Of a stretch of 64,000 nt of DNA, positions 8,715 to 16,827 are shown piece by piece (within the stretch, counting starts at the first letter, position 1; each line of letters begins with the position of its first letter). Both the position numbers and the translations under genes were made by a program. The notes below the pieces were generated by a model. The model saw only the letters and a list, made by a program, of their open reading frames with translations, was not told where the DNA came from and made no database searches. This DNA comes from Ramlibacter aurantiacus (GTDB lineage: Bacteria; Pseudomonadota; Gammaproteobacteria; Burkholderiales; Burkholderiaceae_C), in contig NZ_JAEQNA010000001.1 of NCBI RefSeq assembly GCF_016722895.1, forward strand, positions 1 through 64,000. The letters are read 5' to 3'.

Positions 8715-9215
8715 TCAGTGCCTGCCATGCCTTTGCCGATTGATCTTCGGCAGGGCCGTACTGGCAAGCGGCGACTCAGCCCGCTGCTCGAGCCGGGCAA
8801 ACAGGCTGTCGAGCATTTCCCGCTCTGCGTCCGTGAGCCCTGACAGCAGCTGCTCGTTGATGTCGAGAACGATCGGGAGCATCTCGTCGTAAATGCGTCG
8901 CCCTTCCGCGGTCAGGATGATCTCCACGTAGCGACGATCGTTCGGTCGGGGCTCGCGTGCCGCCAGGCCCTTCTCGACCAACAGCGATATGCCACGGGAA
9001 GCGCGTGCCGGATCCAGCCGCGCCTTGCGGGCCAGTTCCGTCGATAGCAGCCGCCCCGTCCGTCCGAGGGTGAGGATCAGGCGCCACTCCCTGCGCGTGA
9101 TGCCGTAGCGTCCTTCACACAGGCGGGTGATCGGGTGACTCGCCGTGGCAGCCAGTTTGTGGAGCCTGAAAAGAAAGACGTCCTGTGATGCAGGAGGCGC
9201 AGGCGGGGTTGTCAT
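8715..9215 (-). CDS. MarR-family transcriptional regulator
   Basis: The 166-residue winged-helix regulator has an N-terminal dimerisation helix, then GITRREWRLILTLGRTGRLL and the recognition part LARKARLDPARASRGISLLV. The wing is GLAAREPRPNDRRYVEIILT. The Arg-x-Asp-x-Arg wing motif (PNDRRY) is the MarR signature. The start at 9215 gives the usual length, although the GGAGG upstream is rather far. The open frame extends further 5' without looking like coding sequence. It is convergent with the sulfatase operon, 12 bp from its end, and is the best candidate regulator of that operon, binding a pathway acid or CoA ester. That link is inferred from position only. Confidence 0.9.
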   Translation of the reverse strand: MTTPPAPPASQDVFLFRLHKLAATASHPITRLCEGRYGITRREWRLILTLGRTGRLLSTELARKARLDPARASRGISLLVEKGLAAREPRPNDRRYVEIILTAEGRRIYDEMLPIVLDINEQLLSGLTDAEREMLDSLFARLEQRAESPLASTALPKINRQRHGRH

Positions 9216-9331
9216 TGGCTCGGCAGATCCTCCCGGACGCCTGAATTGTAGGTAGACGGCCGCGTTGGGTCGATACCGGTCGTAGCGGATGGTGAGCTCC
9301 ACTTCATGAGGAGTCGTGATGCCGCATTTCT

Positions 9332-10054
9332 TCAGTTGAAGAGCGCGCCCGGCCAGTTGACGACGGCCGACTGAATGGCTGGCAGCTGGCGCAGGCGGGC
9401 GGCGTAGGCGGCCACGGCGGGCCGCTTGCCGTCCTTCCAGAAGATGTCGGCGCCCATGTTGCCCATGCGCAGGAGTTCGATGGCCCAGTAGATCTCGGCC
9501 ATGGTCAGCTGGTCGTCCAGGAGCCAAGCGGTCCTGGCGGCCTGGAGCTGCCGCTCCAGTGCCTCGCAAGCCGCTTCGGCGGTGGTGTAGGCCTGCTGCA
9601 TGCGTTGTTCGGTGAACAGCTCCTGCGCCGCGCTCAGCTCCTTCGCCCGCTTGGCGGCGTAGCCGCGCACCAGTACCGGGTCATCAGCATGCTCGGCCAG
9701 GTAGCGGTCGCAGCGTTCGACCTTGGTCATCGCGAAGTCGACGCCGCTCTTGCCGCGCTGGCTGGGCGGGCGCCGGTCTTCGCCGGGCGGCTTGCCATTG
9801 AGCATCTGGTAGTTGGGCAGGTTGTCGACGATGTCCACCTGGGCGTCGATCGCCGCCGCAAGGTGGTTTGGCCGCAGGCTGCGGGCATCGTCGTCGGACA
9901 CTGCCGCCTCATCGACGTACCGGCAGATGCGCTTGGAGTCCACCACCACGATGCCGACGTCCCAGTCGACCAGCGTCGGTACCACGGCCGCATCGCAGCC
10001 GCCGGTGGTCACCGAGGTGTTGCCGGTGTGTCGATCCACCAGCTTCGACTGCCC
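9332..10054 (-). pseudogene. Glutathione S-transferase lacking its N-terminus
   Basis: From about 10054 leftward the frame reads a GST: VVPTLVDWDVGIVVVDSKRICRYVDE is the end of the thioredoxin-like domain (cis-Pro PTLV and the DS-x-x-I glutathione-contact motif). A complete alpha-helical C-terminal domain follows up to ALFN. The first strand-helix-strand with the catalytic Ser/Cys/Tyr is missing. It is replaced by part of an IclR-type regulator gene in another frame. No start codon with a ribosome site is evident at the junction. It is therefore called broken, though an expressed C-terminal fragment cannot be excluded. Confidence 0.72.
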
Positions 10055-10221
10055 CCCGTCAGGCGACCTAGAAGGCCCGCGGCGCAAAGCTCGCGAATGT
10101 ACCGATAAGCAGTGGATGCGGAGAGTTGAAGGATCGCGCTGATCTCCTCGGCCGTTCGCGTCGGGTGTTCCTCGTCGAACAGGTCGAGGATCTCCAGCAT
10201 CTTGGACAAACTGGATGCCAT
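10009..10221 (-). pseudogene. IclR-family regulator, N-terminal fragment
   Basis: The frame starts MASSLSKMLEILDLFDEEHP and continues through AEEISAILQLSASTAYRYIR, which is the IclR-type winged helix-turn-helix. It stays in register to about LGRLTGG (near 10050). It then enters the frame-shifted GST sequence, giving a short unrelated tail and a stop at 10009. The complete effector-binding domain (about 170 residues) is missing. The fragment could still be translated as a DNA-binding stub of 70 residues. The simplest reading is a deletion that joined an iclR gene to the adjacent gst gene. Confidence 0.7.
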
Positions 10222-10404
10222 GGGCGCCTTGAAGCTCTAGAAGAGCCGCAGTTTGAGGGCCGTCTCCAGGGCGCGCCATCACTCGATCGCCCCGGCATTC
10301 CTGGCGACGATGGCCTGAGTGAACTGCTCAGCGCGCTGGCAAGACGGACCTTTCAAGGCCCATCTTGCTTTTCAACCTGCCGTCGGCTGGCAAGCCGGGT
10401 CTGC

Positions 10405-10421
10405 AAAGGCCTGAGGCCTTA
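10405..10421 (-). terminator. Short hairpin at the end of the PRC-barrel gene
   Basis: On the minus strand the TAA stop of the PRC-barrel gene runs straight into AAGGCC-TCA-GGCCTT followed by only a few T residues. The 6-bp GC-rich stem with a 3-base loop could act as a weak intrinsic terminator. The T tract is poor, so termination may be incomplete. Confidence 0.35.
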
Positions 10422-11507
10422 CTGGCGCCGCCCCTCACCGCGCTCGCCCAGGCGGCTGAACTCCTGGGGCGTGAGGCGGCCGTCGCGGTTCGCATCGGCC
10501 GCGGACCAGTGCTGGCCGAGGTCCGGCATCGCGTCGAGTTCGCGCCGGTCGATCCAGCCGTTGCGGTCGGTGTCCAGGCGGTTGAACAGGCCGGTGTTCG
10601 GGCCACTGCCCATGGTGCTGGCATCAGCCATGCCGGTGCCGAAACCCGCGCCGAAGAAGGTGCGGTCGAGTCCGGCCACGTAGGCCGGTTCGTTGAGCCG
10701 CCCGTACCAGTTGGGATCCAGCGCGGGCATGGAGGCGACGCGCTGCTTGGTGAGGCTGGTGCTCAGTTCGTCGGACTCCATGCCGCGTCCGCGCTGGAAG
10801 GCCGTCAGTGGCACGGCGATCTTGCGCTCCGGCGACAGCCAGCCCGGGTCGAATTCCAGCACGGCGTAGTGCACCTTCGATTTCGCCAGGTCGATCACCA
10901 GGGCCTCGATCTCGCCGATGTCGTCCTCCGTGGCCGTGTTCACTTCGCGGTCGATGATGCGCGTGGCCCGCATGGCGCCGAATGCGCCGGCAGGCGGGTC
11001 CATGCCCCAGGCGCGGTCGACGCGCGTCCACAGCGGCTGGTTGCCGAAGAGGCCCGCCTCGTCGTCGGTGCGGCGCACGGCCGCCGACATGAGCTGGTCG
11101 CGGTTCGCGTTTTGCAGCACGAGCGCGTCGGCGCGGGACGACTGGAACAACTGCTTGGCCGGCACCGCGACCTGCGCGTCTTCCTGGAACCAGCCGCGGT
11201 CGAAACTCAGGAGGGCATACCGGACATCACCGGTGTTGATGTCCACCACGAGGTCCGACAAGGTGCCCAGGCGCTGGTTGTCGCGGCCCACCACCGGCAT
11301 GCCGATCATGTCGTTGGCACGCATGGCGCGGTAGTTCTGCGACCCGCTCTGCTGCGAGTTGACTTGTTGCTGGGCCATCGGCGAATGGGTGGACGCCGCG
11401 CCGGCGCCGCTGGACTGTGCAAGGACGTTGGACGCCCCAGCCGCGAGCACCAGCGTGAAAACGGCTGCGGCAAGAGGCTTCGGATGCGCTTTGCGAAAGT
11501 GGGTCAT
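10419..11507 (-). CDS. Exported protein with two PRC-barrel domains and a C-terminal EF-hand pair
   Basis: The protein has 362 residues. The start at 11507 has GGAGA just upstream and exposes a signal peptide that ends ASNVLAQ; the frame is open further 5' without coding character. Two PRC-barrel-like segments follow: MIGMPVVGRDNQRLGTLSDL with VRYALLSFDRGWF, and a second with IGEIEALVIDL and VHYAVLEFDPGWL. The C-terminus holds two EF-hand loops, DTDRNGWIDRRE (residues 312-323) and DANRDGRLTPQE (338-349), each with Asp/Asn/Glu at the calcium positions. The architecture suggests a periplasmic calcium-responsive protein. Its partner and role are unknown. Confidence 0.85.
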   Translation of the reverse strand: MTHFRKAHPKPLAAAVFTLVLAAGASNVLAQSSGAGAASTHSPMAQQQVNSQQSGSQNYRAMRANDMIGMPVVGRDNQRLGTLSDLVVDINTGDVRYALLSFDRGWFQEDAQVAVPAKQLFQSSRADALVLQNANRDQLMSAAVRRTDDEAGLFGNQPLWTRVDRAWGMDPPAGAFGAMRATRIIDREVNTATEDDIGEIEALVIDLAKSKVHYAVLEFDPGWLSPERKIAVPLTAFQRGRGMESDELSTSLTKQRVASMPALDPNWYGRLNEPAYVAGLDRTFFGAGFGTGMADASTMGSGPNTGLFNRLDTDRNGWIDRRELDAMPDLGQHWSAADANRDGRLTPQEFSRLGERGEGRRQ

Positions 11508-11734
11508 GGACTTCTCCGGTGAATGGCGACGAGGGCGGCTGCCGCTCGCGATAGCCGCCCCATGTCTTCCGATGGACATCGACCCATTGCCACCGTTCCC
11601 CCAGCAAAACCCGCTTTCATTTGTCGCCGGAAGTCACGCCAGACGAACGCGGCCCCTCGCGATGGGCGGCTCGAGGCCGCAATGGCCACGCTGCACCGAA
11701 AGCCCGGCCACCGCCCAGGCGAGCGCGATAGATT

Positions 11735-13132
11735 TCAGTCGGAAGCCACCGGAAGGCCGCAGGCCCGCCACGCCTGCCAGCTCCCGGGCACGTTGCGCAC
11801 GTCGTACCCCTGGGCCTGCAGCAGGCTGGCGGCGATCGAGGCGCGGTAGCCGCTGTCGCAGTACACGGCCACCGGAGCGTGCTTGTCCAGGCGTGGCAGT
11901 GCGTCGGGCAACTCGGGCAGGAAGATGTGCGTGGCCCCCGGCACATGGCCTTCCTGCCACTCGTGCGGCGCCCTGACGTCCACGACGGTGAGTGGGTGCG
12001 TTCCGCGTTCGATCACCTGCGCCAGGTCGCGCACGTGCAGTTGCTGGAGCGCCTGCAGCGCAAGCCCTTCGTTTTGCCAGGCGCTCATGCCGCCGGCCAG
12101 GTAACCGGCCACGCGGGTGAGGCCGGTCCTCGCCAGCTCCGCCAGCACGGCTTCGAGTTGCGCGTCCTTCTCGAGTACCAGCAGCAGCGGTCGCCCGGGA
12201 TCCAGCATCCACCCCGCCTGGATCGCCAGGTGCCCCGCCGCGCCAAAGTTGAGCGCCTTGGGCACGTGCCCGCCACCGAAGGCCAGCATCTGCCGCGTGT
12301 CGATGACGACGACGTCCGGCGATTCCGCGGCTTTCGCGAATTCCCGGGGCGGCAAGGCCGCGACCGGCTGCGGTACCGCGACCTCCGGTCCGGCCGTGTT
12401 GGTGTCCTTCAGCCGCGGGTAGTAGCTCGGTTTGGGCGGCAGTCCGCTCAGGGCCACCCGCCGGAACGAGGCTTCGTCGGGCTGCCGCAGGTGTTCGTTG
12501 GAGGCCTTCTCCTGGGCGATGCTGGAGGTGGGGCGGTCGCCGATGGCGGCGCCGCAGGGAGATCCGTGCACATGCGTGGGGTAGACCAGCACGCCATCCG
12601 GCAGCTGCATGAAGACGCGGCGAAGGCTCTCGAACTGCTGCCGCGTGAGTTCGTCCACCTGCTCGGGCCCGAGCAGGTCGGTGCGTCCGGCGGCGCCGAC
12701 CAGCAGGGCGCCCCCGGACAACACCGCGAAGGGCGGCTCGTCGCCGGACTTGCTCAGCACGAGGGCGATGTGCTCGGGCGTGTGGCCGGGGGTGTGGCGC
12801 ACGCGCAGCCGGACCGAGCCGAGCACGAGTTCGTCCTGGTCGCGCAGCGGCCGGTGTTCGAAGCCGTAGTCGCCCTGCGCATGGCCGCTGACGCACAGCT
12901 GCGACCCAGGCACCCGCGCCGCGAGTGCGCAGGCCCCGCTGACGAAATCCTCGTGCGTGTGGGTCTGGATGACGTAGCGGATGGCCAGGCCCTGTTCGCG
13001 CGCCGCATCGATGTAACGGGCCACGTCGACCTGCGGGTCGATCACGGCGCAGACCTGCGCCGAATCGTCCCCCACGAGGTAGCTGGCGTCGCCGATCGCC
13101 TCGGTGAGCAACTGCTGGAAAACCAGTGACAT
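11735..13132 (-). CDS. MBL-fold hydrolase fused to two rhodanese domains (persulfide-dioxygenase-like)
   Basis: The 465-residue cytoplasmic protein has an N-terminal metallo-beta-lactamase domain (to about 240) and two rhodanese domains. The metal motif is THTHEDFVSG, the HxHxDF variant common in rhodanese-fused MBL proteins and persulfide dioxygenases; the ligand in HTPGHTPEH and YPTHVHGSP follow. The first rhodanese domain has no cysteine in its active loop and is probably structural. The second has YCDSGYRA with the sulfur-carrying cysteine. The likely role is oxidation or transfer of persulfide sulfur. The start at 13132 fits the family N-terminus (MSLVFQQLL); no strong ribosome site helps, and a start at 13171 is possible. 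Confidence 0.85.
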   Translation of the reverse strand: MSLVFQQLLTEAIGDASYLVGDDSAQVCAVIDPQVDVARYIDAAREQGLAIRYVIQTHTHEDFVSGACALAARVPGSQLCVSGHAQGDYGFEHRPLRDQDELVLGSVRLRVRHTPGHTPEHIALVLSKSGDEPPFAVLSGGALLVGAAGRTDLLGPEQVDELTRQQFESLRRVFMQLPDGVLVYPTHVHGSPCGAAIGDRPTSSIAQEKASNEHLRQPDEASFRRVALSGLPPKPSYYPRLKDTNTAGPEVAVPQPVAALPPREFAKAAESPDVVVIDTRQMLAFGGGHVPKALNFGAAGHLAIQAGWMLDPGRPLLLVLEKDAQLEAVLAELARTGLTRVAGYLAGGMSAWQNEGLALQALQQLHVRDLAQVIERGTHPLTVVDVRAPHEWQEGHVPGATHIFLPELPDALPRLDKHAPVAVYCDSGYRASIAASLLQAQGYDVRNVPGSWQAWRACGLPVASD

Positions 13133-13241
13133 CTGCGGGTCCGCGCGGGGTGGTTGGGCAGAGGCCAGCATAGGTCGCCGGCCGGCGCCCACGGAGCCGC
13201 TGTAACGATTGGCCGCTGTGCCGGCAGGCCCAGGGGCTTGT

Positions 13242-14435
13242 TCAGGCCGAGCCGGCGCGCGGGATCGACAGGAAGAACCGGACCATCTCCGCCGAGGCGT
13301 CGGGCCCCTGGCTGTCGGTGTAGGAGCCGCTGGCATGGCCGCCCGACCACGCGTGGCCGGCGCCATGGAGCGTCCACCATTCGATCTTGGTTTCGCCGTT
13401 GGCGTCGCTGTGCACGGTGCGCGTGTAGCTGCGCCCCGAGGTGGCGCTGGCGCGCTGCGTGCTCGATTGCAGGGGTGCGCCGCCCGCGGCCTCCTGCGTG
13501 AACGCCGCGTTCAACTGCTCGACCAGCTTCACGCCGTTGTCGTGCTGCACGGTGTGGTCCCGATCGCCGTGGAAGACGATGGTGGGCACGGCCTGCTGGG
13601 CCGGCCGCACGGGCGCAGCCGCAGCGCTGGCTAACCCGAAGACCGCGCGGCCGCGGCCGGCCTTCATGGCCGCCAAGGCCGACGGGATGTCGTGGGCGCT
13701 GCCGTAGGGCAGCCCCGAATGCGCGCCGACGGCGGCGAAGAGTTCGGGGTAGGCCTGCCCCACGATCACCGCCATCGCGGCCCCGGCCGACAAGCCGGCG
13801 ACGAAGACCCGGCGCGGGTCGGCGCCATGCCGCGCCGCGACTTCCCGGGCGATGCCGGCGATCACGGCGGGCTCTCCGGCATCGCGCACCTGGTCCTGCG
13901 GGTTGAACCAGTTCCAGCACTTCGAGATGTTGAATTGGTTGGACTGCTCGGGGTACACCACCAGAAAGCCGTGTTCCTCGGCCAGGCGGTTCATCCGCGT
14001 CCCGGCGGCGAAGTCGTCGGCCGACTGCTTGCAGCCATGGAGCATCACCACCAGGGGCGGCTGCTCGGCCACGCGGGCGGGCACGTACAGCTTGTAGGCA
14101 CGGCTGCCGTGGTCACTGCGGAACTCGTGCGCGGTGAAGCTGCCGGGAGACTCCGGCGGGCTGCCGGGCCGCGTGTCGGTTTCGTCGGGCGAGGTGGCGG
14201 GTGCGTCCACCACCCGTGCCGTGATGTCGATGGGCATGCCGGGGTAGGAGGGCGGGGCGGGCGCCTGGGAGGGCTCGGCCGGTCCGGCCGAGCCCAGGGC
14301 CTGGCGGATCGTCCGGGTGACGCGGGCCATCGGTCCCGAGGTCGTGTCCAGGCCCGCGGATTGCAGGGCGCGCGAAATGGTGTCCGTGATCTTCCGGGCG
14401 TCGAAGGCGGAGCGGAACTTGGGGAATCGGTTCAT
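13242..14435 (-). CDS. PHB-depolymerase-family esterase
   Basis: The 397-residue alpha/beta hydrolase belongs to the short-chain type-1 extracellular PHB depolymerase/LpqC-like esterases. About 110 residues of variable N-terminus precede the catalytic fold. VVMLHGCKQ forms the oxyanion region, FVAGLSAGAAMA contains the lipase-box serine, FHGDRDHTV the acid, and HAWSGG the catalytic histidine. No Sec signal is apparent at the N-terminus, so many such proteins, including this one, may be intracellular despite the family name. It lies 29 bp downstream of the ribbon-helix-helix regulator in the same direction. That spacing suggests co-transcription and autoregulation. Confidence 0.88.
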   Translation of the reverse strand: MNRFPKFRSAFDARKITDTISRALQSAGLDTTSGPMARVTRTIRQALGSAGPAEPSQAPAPPSYPGMPIDITARVVDAPATSPDETDTRPGSPPESPGSFTAHEFRSDHGSRAYKLYVPARVAEQPPLVVMLHGCKQSADDFAAGTRMNRLAEEHGFLVVYPEQSNQFNISKCWNWFNPQDQVRDAGEPAVIAGIAREVAARHGADPRRVFVAGLSAGAAMAVIVGQAYPELFAAVGAHSGLPYGSAHDIPSALAAMKAGRGRAVFGLASAAAAPVRPAQQAVPTIVFHGDRDHTVQHDNGVKLVEQLNAAFTQEAAGGAPLQSSTQRASATSGRSYTRTVHSDANGETKIEWWTLHGAGHAWSGGHASGSYTDSQGPDASAEMVRFFLSIPRAGSA

Positions 14436-14464
14436 GTGTGGTGTTCTGAGGAAAAGGGGTGGCT

Positions 14465-14893
14465 CTAACGGATGCGGTCGGCGAGCGCACTGCGAACGGC
14501 GGGGCTGGCCTGCAAGGCTCCCAGCACGGTGATCGATTCGATGGCGGCCCGGGCCAGCTCGGGCGTGACGTCGGGCGCGATCCGCGCCAGGCCCACGACC
14601 TGGACCTGCAGCCGCTCGCCCGCCGCGACGGCGCGCTCCAGGTCGGCCCGGCCCAAGTGCTGCAGCCCCACCACCAGGCTGCGGCGGGCGACGGTCTGCC
14701 TCAGGACGTCCGCGTGCAGCGCCAGCTGGTTGCGCAAGGCCGTGCGCATGAGGTCGGAGCGGTTGGAATAGAAGCCTTCCTGCACCAGCAGGTCGACGTG
14801 GCCGAGGTCGACCACGCCGACGTTGATGGTCATCTTCTCGGTCTCACCGGCCTTGGGTCGGAGCAGCTCGGCAGGGGGAGTCGCTGTTTTCAT
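14465..14893 (-). CDS. Ribbon-helix-helix (CopG-like) transcriptional regulator
   Basis: The 142-residue protein starts at 14893 with about 20 flexible residues. MTINVGVVDLGHVDLLVQEG (beta strand and helix A) and YSNRSDLMRTALRNQL (the RSDLxRxALR helix B) follow; this is the RHH DNA-binding pattern. The C-terminal half is helical and of unknown function. The start was chosen over a longer open frame because the extra 27 residues would overlap a striking repeated operator. It is the first gene of a likely pair with the PHB-depolymerase-like esterase. It probably represses its own operon, which is inferred from the operator at its start. Confidence 0.78.
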   Translation of the reverse strand: MKTATPPAELLRPKAGETEKMTINVGVVDLGHVDLLVQEGFYSNRSDLMRTALRNQLALHADVLRQTVARRSLVVGLQHLGRADLERAVAAGERLQVQVVGLARIAPDVTPELARAAIESITVLGALQASPAVRSALADRIR

Positions 14894-14895
14894 GA

Positions 14896-14927
14896 TCCAG
14901 GTGGAATCTATTTGGAATCCAATTGGA
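14896..14927. promoter_or_regulatory. Phased TGGA operator at the RHH regulator start
   Basis: TGGA occurs at 14902, 14913 and 14924, exactly 11 bp apart, and the first two copies extend to TGGAATC. The same stretch contains interleaved palindromes: TCCAGGTGGA (14896-14905), TTGGAATCCAA (14912-14922) and TCCAATTGGA (14918-14927). Ribbon-helix-helix dimers typically bind tandem short repeats at helical spacing. The block lies directly upstream of the RHH start codon, where bound protein would block translation or promoter clearance. Binding is inferred. Confidence 0.6.
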
Positions 14928-14981
14928 GCATGCTGCGGGTCCTCGAGGGGCGCGAGCGCCAGGGAAGAGGTCACCAGATGT

Positions 14982-15827
14982 TCAGCGGCGCAGCACCTCG
15001 AGCCAGCTTCGCTGCTCGGGCGACAGGGCGGTGTCCGGCGTCAGCAGTGCCTGGGCCAGGGCCTGGCGGCTCTCGGGCTCGGGCTCGGGCAGCGGCTCCT
15101 GCAGCAGCGCATCGAGCAGCCGCCGGGCGTCCGCCAGCGTCTGGCGGTACCGCTCGAAGATCGCCCCCACGCTCACGTGCTGCGCCGGATCGTCGAGCCA
15201 GCAGTCGTAGTCGGTGACCAGCCCCACGGTCGCGTAGGCCATCTGCGCCTCGCGCGCCAGGAAGACCTCGGGCACGTTGGTCATGCCCACCAGGTGACAG
15301 CCGAGCTGGCGCAGCAGGTGGCTCTCGGCCTGGGTGCCCAGGCGCGGTCCTTCGACGCAGGCGTAGGTCAGGCCGCGCTGCACGGGCAGGCCGGCGCGGC
15401 GTCCGGCGGCGCATACCGCCTCGACCAGGGGGGCACTGACGGGCCGCGCCGTGCTGACGTGCGCCGCAACCCCCCGCCCGAAGAACGTGCGCTCGCGCTG
15501 GCCGCGGGTCCAGTCCACGTATTGCCCGGGCATGGCCAGCGCGCCGGGCGGCGTGTCCAGGGCCAGGCTCCCGACCGCCGAGAAGCCCAGCAGCTGGGTG
15601 GCGCCGGCCCGCTTGAGCGCGAAGATGTTGGCGCGGTAGTTCACCTCGTGCGGCAACAGCCGGTGGCCGCTGCCGTGGCGCGCCAGGAACAGCAGCGGCT
15701 GCCCGTGCAGGCTGCCGCGCAGGATCTCGCCGGACGGTTCGCCGAACGGGGTGGCGCCCGCGATGCGCTCGTCGAGCCGAAGCCCGTCCAGGTCGTAGAA
15801 GCCGGTGCCTCCGATGATGGCCAGCAT
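14982..15827 (-). CDS. MTA/MTI-phosphorylase-like nucleoside phosphorylase
   Basis: The 281-residue protein belongs to the PNP/MTAP family (phosphorolysis of a 5'-modified nucleoside to a base and a ribose-1-phosphate). IIGGTGFYDL opens the fold, RHGSGHRLLPH is the phosphate-binding block, and GMTNVPEVFLARE carries Met182-Thr183. TDYDCW places Asp206 and Asp208 in the base pocket; this Asp-x-Asp pattern matches adenosine-specific MTA phosphorylases rather than inosine types. GGAGG lies 8 bp before the ATG. It is the last gene of the 11-gene operon, 3 bp after the metallophosphoesterase. Context suggests it may remove adenine from a 5'-deoxyadenosyl product of the ArsS-like enzyme. Confidence 0.88.
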   Translation of the reverse strand: MLAIIGGTGFYDLDGLRLDERIAGATPFGEPSGEILRGSLHGQPLLFLARHGSGHRLLPHEVNYRANIFALKRAGATQLLGFSAVGSLALDTPPGALAMPGQYVDWTRGQRERTFFGRGVAAHVSTARPVSAPLVEAVCAAGRRAGLPVQRGLTYACVEGPRLGTQAESHLLRQLGCHLVGMTNVPEVFLAREAQMAYATVGLVTDYDCWLDDPAQHVSVGAIFERYRQTLADARRLLDALLQEPLPEPEPESRQALAQALLTPDTALSPEQRSWLEVLRR

Positions 15828-15830
15828 GGG

Positions 15831-16817
15831 TTACTCCTCCCGTCGAATGGCGTCGTCCGCGCGGTAGCGGGGACCTTGCACGATGCGTTGAAAGTAGGAC
15901 GCGTAGGCATCGCTGCCGGGCGGCCATTGCCGCAAGAAACGCGCCTGCGCCTGCCGCGGGTCGACGTCGATGGCGATCGCATCCACGAACACCTCGCCGA
16001 TCCGCACGCCGAACCGCCGCCGGGCCCCCACGAAGGGCGTGAGGGCCACCCGCGTGAGCAGGCCCGCCGGGTCGCCCGTGAAATTGGGCATGCCGGCGGC
16101 GCCGTTGTTGAAGATCCAGTGCGGCTGTGCGGCGCACGCTTGGGGTGCGCCGCGCAGCCGCTGGAAGACCGGCAGGCAGGTGTGGGAGCTGGCGAAGGCG
16201 TCCACCCGGGCCTGCCTGAACCAGGCCCGCAAGCGGTCCCGGTGCACGGGATCGCGCAGGTGCTCCTGGGCGAAGCCCCAGCCCGCCAGGGACTGGGCGT
16301 CGCCATGCACGATGCCCAGCCGCAGTGGGCCGACGTCGAGGCGCAGCCACATCGGCAGTGCCGCCAGTTCGGCCCGCTGCGCCGGCGTGCTCGCGGCCCG
16401 AAGGCGGCGCAGGATGCGGTTGGAGCGCGCGACGACCTGGTCGTCCACCCAGTCGGGGTAGGCACAGCCGCAGCCGGGATCGGCGTCGGCGTGGGCCTCG
16501 GCCTCGGCGGCCAGCTCGGTCTCGACGTTGCCGCGCAGCGCCGTGTGCGCCAGCACGCCGCGCTGCACCCGCGAGAACACGTCGGGGTCGGCGTCGAACC
16601 AGTGGAAGTCGCCGTTGAACACCAGCCGGGTCCGGCCGCGTTCGGCCGCGAAGCACGCCAGCAGCCGCTCCAGCGCGAGTTCGTTGCCGTACAGGCCGCC
16701 TGCCACGTACAGCACGTCCACGGGGTCCAGCGTGGGCGGCGTGGCGAAGACCTCCGGCAAGTAACGGTAGTGCAGCGGGCAACTGCGGCCGGCGGCGGGG
16801 TCGTGATCGAGGGTCAT
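15831..16817 (-). CDS. Calcineurin-like metallophosphoesterase
   Basis: This 328-residue protein has the scattered metal-ligand blocks of calcineurin-like phosphoesterases in order. They are VLYVAGGLYGNELAL, LVFNGDFHWFDAD (Asp and His), LRGNVETEL (the GNHE-like block with Asn), LGIVHGDAQSLAG (GH-D) and SSHTCLP (a GHTH-like block). The start at 16817 is the first ATG that gives a normal N-terminus, 10 bp after the upstream ATPase gene; the longer open frame overlaps that gene. Placed just before the nucleoside phosphorylase, it could dephosphorylate a ribose-1-phosphate product. The substrate is unproven and a nucleotidase or cyclic phosphodiesterase role is also possible. Confidence 0.78.
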   Translation of the reverse strand: MTLDHDPAAGRSCPLHYRYLPEVFATPPTLDPVDVLYVAGGLYGNELALERLLACFAAERGRTRLVFNGDFHWFDADPDVFSRVQRGVLAHTALRGNVETELAAEAEAHADADPGCGCAYPDWVDDQVVARSNRILRRLRAASTPAQRAELAALPMWLRLDVGPLRLGIVHGDAQSLAGWGFAQEHLRDPVHRDRLRAWFRQARVDAFASSHTCLPVFQRLRGAPQACAAQPHWIFNNGAAGMPNFTGDPAGLLTRVALTPFVGARRRFGVRIGEVFVDAIAIDVDPRQAQARFLRQWPPGSDAYASYFQRIVQGPRYRADDAIRREE

Positions 16818-16827
16818 GCGGTGTCGC

